Of a stretch of 18,356 nt of DNA, positions 13,214-18,356 are shown one piece after another. Source of the stretch: JANWHF01 sp036276235 (GTDB lineage: Bacteria > Planctomycetota > Phycisphaerae > Tepidisphaerales > Tepidisphaeraceae); assembly GCA_036276235.1 (NCBI GenBank), contig DATBDZ010000189.1:1-18356 (forward strand), written 5' to 3'. The notes under the pieces are model-generated. The model had not been told where the DNA came from. It saw nothing but the letters and a program-made list of their open reading frames with translations, and did not search any database. Each line of letters starts with the position of its first letter. The first letter of the stretch is position 1. A program made the position numbers and the translations under genes.

Positions 13214-14371
13214 TCAGTGAATCAGATAAAGCAACGGGAAAAGGAAGATCCAGATCAGATCGACCAAGTGCCAGTAAAGGCCGACCAAATCGACCGGCGT
13301 GTAATAATCAGGCCCGAATTCGCCTTCGCTGGTGGCCAGGCGCGGCGCCTTGATGGTGTAGCGGACAACCGCCCAGAGCGACGAGACGGCGGCGACAGCG
13401 ACGCCGATCGCGATCAAACGCGGAGATCCGCAGACCACCCCCAGATACGCCAGAAACAACCCGACCGACATCGGCGCCGCGGGAACGAGCCACAGCCGCC
13501 GGCGTGCTCCGGAAGCCCGGAGCAATATCCAGTAAATCAGCGCCATGCCCACCAGCACGTGAAGCCCGTGCAGGCCGGTCATGAAGAAGTAGACGGCAAA
13601 GAACGTGTAGAGGCGCTGTTTGTCGCCGGTGTTAAGGTCATCGAGCTTGAGCTGCTCGTCGGCCGCGCCGAATTTGGCGGCGATACCTTTGGGCGTCTGG
13701 TAGTTGGGGAAGATGACGGCGTGATCGGGCTGGCCGGCGTTGCCATCCGGCGCGGCGCCGGGGGGCAACTCGCGAGGGGCCTGGGCGGCCACCTGCGGGG
13801 CAGTCTTTTCGGCGACGGCGGGCGCTTCGGATTTATTGGCGGTTGGCTCGGCGGTTTTTTCGCCCTCAGGCTCTTCGTTGAAGAACCCTTTGACGGGGGT
13901 CTGTCCGTTCCAGGCGTAATAGGTATTGCCGGAGCCGGGCATCAGGTGGTGTTTCCACTTGGTGTTGTACTCGATGGCCTTGATGCCCATGAAGAAGTAG
14001 CCGCCGAGGATCGTCACGCCCAGGAGCCATCGCAGCGCCGTCGTGCTGCCAAGCTGTGAGGCGCGCACGCCCCAGGCCATCGTCAAGCTGCTGGTGATCA
14101 GCACGATCGTGTTGGCGGCTCCCAGCCAGCGATTCAGCGCTTCATGCGCGAGGGCGAAGACGTCCGGGTGATTGTGCCGGTAGACGGAGTAGGCGCAGAA
14201 CAGTCCGCCGAACATCAGGATTTCCGTGCCGAGGAAAACCCACATCCCCAGCTTGGCCGAGGCGTACTGCTGTTCGGGATTTTCAAAGTGATGCGCCAGA
14301 TGCGGATCGTGAGGCGCGTGCGCCGCGTCTCCATTTCCGTGGTCGGCGACGTTGGATTCCACTGTGCTCAT
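13214..14371 (-). CDS. ctaE: Cytochrome c oxidase subunit III with large insert
   Basis: 385 residues, well above the 200-270 usual for bacterial COX3. ATG at 14371, weak GAG site upstream. Conserved parts are KLGMWVFLGTEILMFGGLF (40-58, with the conserved Glu50), helices at 81-100 and 112-132, FFMTGLHGLHVLVGM (262-276) and the final YWHLVDLIWIFLFPLLYL (366-383). Two things are extra. Residues about 145-250 are a soluble Ala/Pro/Glu-rich stretch between helices; residues about 291-352 add up to two hydrophobic helices before the usual last helix. COX3 binds lipids and supports sustained proton pumping and has no redox centre. The gene is 31 bases downstream of COX1 and 14 bases upstream of COX4. 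Confidence 0.93.
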   Translation of the reverse strand: MSTVESNVADHGNGDAAHAPHDPHLAHHFENPEQQYASAKLGMWVFLGTEILMFGGLFCAYSVYRHNHPDVFALAHEALNRWLGAANTIVLITSSLTMAWGVRASQLGSTTALRWLLGVTILGGYFFMGIKAIEYNTKWKHHLMPGSGNTYYAWNGQTPVKGFFNEEPEGEKTAEPTANKSEAPAVAEKTAPQVAAQAPRELPPGAAPDGNAGQPDHAVIFPNYQTPKGIAAKFGAADEQLKLDDLNTGDKQRLYTFFAVYFFMTGLHGLHVLVGMALIYWILLRASGARRRLWLVPAAPMSVGLFLAYLGVVCGSPRLIAIGVAVAAVSSLWAVVRYTIKAPRLATSEGEFGPDYYTPVDLVGLYWHLVDLIWIFLFPLLYLIH

Positions 14372-14402
14372 GAATTCTCAGCGGTTGTTGTGTTTGCCAA
14401 AA

Positions 14403-16232
<1,830 letters not shown>

Positions 16233-16277
16233 GACAGACTCCGAATCTTCAACCCGCCGACAAATGGCGGGGATGAC

Positions 16278-17342
16278 TCACTGTGCGGGCTGCGTCGCCG
16301 ATGCTTCGCCAGGCGACTTGGTCGGCTTGGGACCGGGAACCGTGTACGGCTTCAAATCCGGTCCCTTGTAATTTGCGCTGATCGACTTCATGAAATAAGT
16401 AATCGCCTCGATGTCGTAGTCCTTAAACGCGCCCTTGAAGCTCGGCATCGGGGAGGGCGGGCCATATTTCAGGTGGATCTTTGCCTGAGGGTCGAGGATC
16501 GATTCCTTCACATACGCCTCGTCGGCGATGATCGTCGTGCCGTCGGCAAGCGGAATGGTATTGCCGAACATGTCCTTCCAGGTCGGTCCGGTTCCACCCG
16601 GCGCGCCTGTGAGATTGTGGCACACAGAGCAACCCCGCTGGTTGTAGTAAATCCGGCCCTGGTCGATCGGCGCCACCTTGCCGCGCCAATCGCTCACATC
16701 TTCAAGCCACTTGTTGAACGAATCCATGTCCTTTTCGACCACGCACTTGGACAGCATTGTCGAGTGGTTCTTGCCGCAGTACGCGGTGCAAAGAACATCG
16801 TAGGTTCCCGGGTCATCGGATTCGATCCACATCCGGTTATAGCGGCCGGGCATCACGTCCTTCTTGGCGCGGAATGCGGGGATATAGAGGCTGTGGATCA
16901 CATCCATCGATTGCAGGACGAGCCGCACGGGCTTGTTCGGCGGGATATGCAGATCAGGACTGACGTATCCGTTTGGATAAATGAATGTCCAGTTCCACAT
17001 GCGCCCGACAACAGTGATGTCATAGCCGGCGGGCGGCTCAACGGCTTCGTGCAAAAATCCCTTGAAGCCCCAGTAATAGATCATCACGCAGATGATGGTG
17101 GGGATAACGGTCCAGGTGATTTCCAGCGCGTTGTTATGTCCGCCGGCCGCGCCATGCTCGCCGGCTGACTTGGCGCGATAGCGCCAGACGAACAGGACCA
17201 TCAGCGCGATGATCAGGACGGAGAAGAAGATGTTGACCCAGAGAATGAAGTTGAAGAGCCAATCATTGTCCGCCGCCGACGTCGAGGCGCGGATCGGCAG
17301 CCAGAAGGTGCTGGCGGGGTCGGCTAGAAGCGAATGCCACAT
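16278..17342 (-). CDS. coxB: Cytochrome c oxidase subunit II with fused cytochrome c domain
   Basis: 354 residues, ATG at 17342 (GGAA upstream). Two membrane helices (about 32-54 and 76-94) anchor a periplasmic cupredoxin domain. The CuA site is intact: C-T-A-Y-C at 185-189, His193 and Met196, with a further His in DVIHSLYIPAF. A c-type cytochrome domain follows: the heme motif CSVCH at 238-242 and a probable axial Met in PPSPMPSF. The fusion marks a caa3-type oxidase, in which electrons pass from soluble cytochrome c or another donor through the fused heme to CuA. The last 30 residues are Pro/Lys-rich. It lies between the SCO gene (35-base gap) and COX1. Confidence 0.96.
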   Translation of the reverse strand: MWHSLLADPASTFWLPIRASTSAADNDWLFNFILWVNIFFSVLIIALMVLFVWRYRAKSAGEHGAAGGHNNALEITWTVIPTIICVMIYYWGFKGFLHEAVEPPAGYDITVVGRMWNWTFIYPNGYVSPDLHIPPNKPVRLVLQSMDVIHSLYIPAFRAKKDVMPGRYNRMWIESDDPGTYDVLCTAYCGKNHSTMLSKCVVEKDMDSFNKWLEDVSDWRGKVAPIDQGRIYYNQRGCSVCHNLTGAPGGTGPTWKDMFGNTIPLADGTTIIADEAYVKESILDPQAKIHLKYGPPSPMPSFKGAFKDYDIEAITYFMKSISANYKGPDLKPYTVPGPKPTKSPGEASATQPAQ

Positions 17343-17377
17343 AGTCTTTATTCCAACAAGCTCGGATCAATCTGCCA

Positions 17378-18241
17378 TCAATGCGTCATCGGCGATCGGC
17401 TTCGCCCGCGCCGCGCGAACCAGAAAACCATTCCTCCGACCACCAGCACCGTCAGCGCGCCGCCGGCCTTCATCAAGTTGATGGCGGCCAGGGCATAGCG
17501 CCCCTGCGTGCCGTCATACTGGAAACAGGTGAGCGTGAAGCGGTCGGCGGTGGTGCCGATCTTTCCGTTTGATGCCTCCACCAGCGACAGGCGAACGGTC
17601 GGCGAGTCATAGCGAACGCCGTAAAGATATCGCGAGACGCGCCCATCGGGCGTGCAGACGATCAGGCACGCCGGATGCGAAAACTGCTGCGCGCTGTCGA
17701 TCCACCGGTACTCAAACCCGGCGGCGTCCGCGAGCTGGCGGATCTGCGGGGCCTTGCCCGTCAGCAGATGCCACCCTTGTGCTCCAGAAGCGCGGCCATA
17801 TGCCTGCACATACGCGTCCTTCTTAGCTTGCGCCATTCCCGGCCCTTCGCTCGGATCGATGCTGACGTAAACTACCTGATAATCGGCGCCGGCGTCGAGC
17901 TTCACATCCTTCAGCGAATCAACCAGCGCCTGCGACACAAGGCTGCAGAGCATCGGACAGCCGAAGTATCCAAGCTGCAATACAACCGGCTTGCCGTTGG
18001 CGAAATATTGCTTGAGCTGGACGGCCTTTCCCGATTCATCCACAAACGAAAGATCGAGCGGCAACTGTGCGTTGGGATGCTCATCGATCTTGACGCTCTT
18101 CGCGTCGGCAGGCGTTGGCCCGGGCATATTGCCGCCCACAAACCAGTTGGTCGGCGACTGCGCCTGCGGCCCACCGGATTGCGCCATCGCGGCGGCTGCC
18201 GTGCTGAGGAGTATCAGAACATGTACGACAACAAGCTTCAT
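17378..18241 (-). CDS. SCO1/SenC-type copper chaperone
   Basis: 287 residues from the ATG at 18241; a TTG at 18247 is a less likely start. An N-terminal signal peptide (MKLVVVHVLILL..., AMAQ) precedes a thioredoxin-fold domain with the copper-binding pair Cys95-x3-Cys99 (GCPMLC) and the conserved His189 (FSHPACL). SCO proteins load copper on the CuA site of COX2, which is the next gene. The protein ends in a membrane helix (AGGALTVLVVGGMVFWF) and a basic tail, so it is anchored at its C terminus rather than by the N-terminal helix of classical SCO1. It is the first visible gene of the operon; the promoter should lie beyond 18242, where only an inverted repeat is seen. Confidence 0.93.
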   Translation of the reverse strand: MKLVVVHVLILLSTAAAAMAQSGGPQAQSPTNWFVGGNMPGPTPADAKSVKIDEHPNAQLPLDLSFVDESGKAVQLKQYFANGKPVVLQLGYFGCPMLCSLVSQALVDSLKDVKLDAGADYQVVYVSIDPSEGPGMAQAKKDAYVQAYGRASGAQGWHLLTGKAPQIRQLADAAGFEYRWIDSAQQFSHPACLIVCTPDGRVSRYLYGVRYDSPTVRLSLVEASNGKIGTTADRFTLTCFQYDGTQGRYALAAINLMKAGGALTVLVVGGMVFWFARRGRSRSPMTH

Positions 18242-18305
18242 AATCAAATTCTTACAGGCACGTTCGCGAATTTCCGCGAGTATGCCGCATCGCTACAAAA
18301 CCGGC

Positions 18306-18356
18306 GGGCAGTGCCCGCCCTACGAAAGAATACGGCGCGTAGGGCGGGCACTGCCC
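18306..18356. repeat. Perfect 19-base inverted repeat (may continue past window end)
   Basis: Bases 18306-18324 and 18338-18356 are perfect inverted copies with a 13-base loop. Each arm also contains the small palindrome GGGCA-x-TGCCC and ends in CGTAGGG, as does the element at 6644. It lies 65 bases upstream of the SCO gene, in the promoter or leader region of the cox operon or at the end of the gene beyond. Confidence 0.8.

Noticed and set aside
13193..14059. Plus-strand frame of 288 codons opposite COX3
   Set aside because: It is antisense to a well-conserved oxidase subunit and rich in Gly/Arg/Asp as expected of a shadow frame in GC-rich DNA.

Overview
The window is GC-rich bacterial chromosome and most likely comes from a planctomycete of the Phycisphaerae/Tepidisphaera type. 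The evidence is an N-terminal LESRRLLSG motif (the planctomycete LExRRLLS signature) on a secreted multidomain protein, a PEP-CTERM-like tail on another protein, a small CxxC...CW protein of a type I associate with planctomycetes, and a cox operon with a long, insert-bearing subunit III. No rRNA, tRNA, CRISPR array, transposase or integrase is visible. The phylum call is an inference from protein motifs, not from a marker gene.

Layout, left half. 2-1723 (+) is the 3' part of a surface protein with four tandem Ig-like repeats. It converges on a minus-strand cluster read right to left: a small STAS-like protein (3724-3437), a CxxC protein (3333-2812) and a LolA-like lipoprotein (2735-1851), with palindromic repeats in the gaps. 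A 429-base divergent intergenic region separates this cluster from a plus-strand fusion of a class-C beta-lactamase-like serine hydrolase and a NamZ (DUF1343) muramidase (4154-6577), probably a periplasmic peptidoglycan turnover enzyme. Next come a DUF1275/YoaK-type membrane protein with a C-terminal STAS-like domain (6832-7998) and a secreted protein made of two SdrD_B/LamG composite units (8139-10007).

Layout, middle. A 310-base gap holds a hairpin-rich element bounded by 19-base inverted repeats (10035-10224). It is followed by a DUF6985-like gene on the minus strand (10905-10318), a secreted alpha/beta hydrolase (10999-12036, +) and a short PEP-CTERM-like protein (12146-12727, +) that looks truncated at its N terminus.

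Layout, right. 18241-12819 (minus strand) is a cytochrome c oxidase operon in the order SCO, COX2 with a fused cytochrome c domain, COX1, COX3, COX4. COX1 has the YSHPxVY motif of A2-type oxidases, so the complex should be a caa3-type proton-pumping terminal oxidase; SCO would deliver copper to the CuA site of COX2. After COX4 there is a short hydrophobic reading frame with no normal start codon, reachable by a -1 shift from COX4.

The most unusual items are the DUF1275-STAS fusion, the hydrolase-NamZ fusion, the LamG domain nested in SdrD_B and then duplicated, the cryptic frame after COX4, and a family of GTAGGG-headed palindromes near gene ends. I saw no convincing defence, mobile or secondary-metabolite system.
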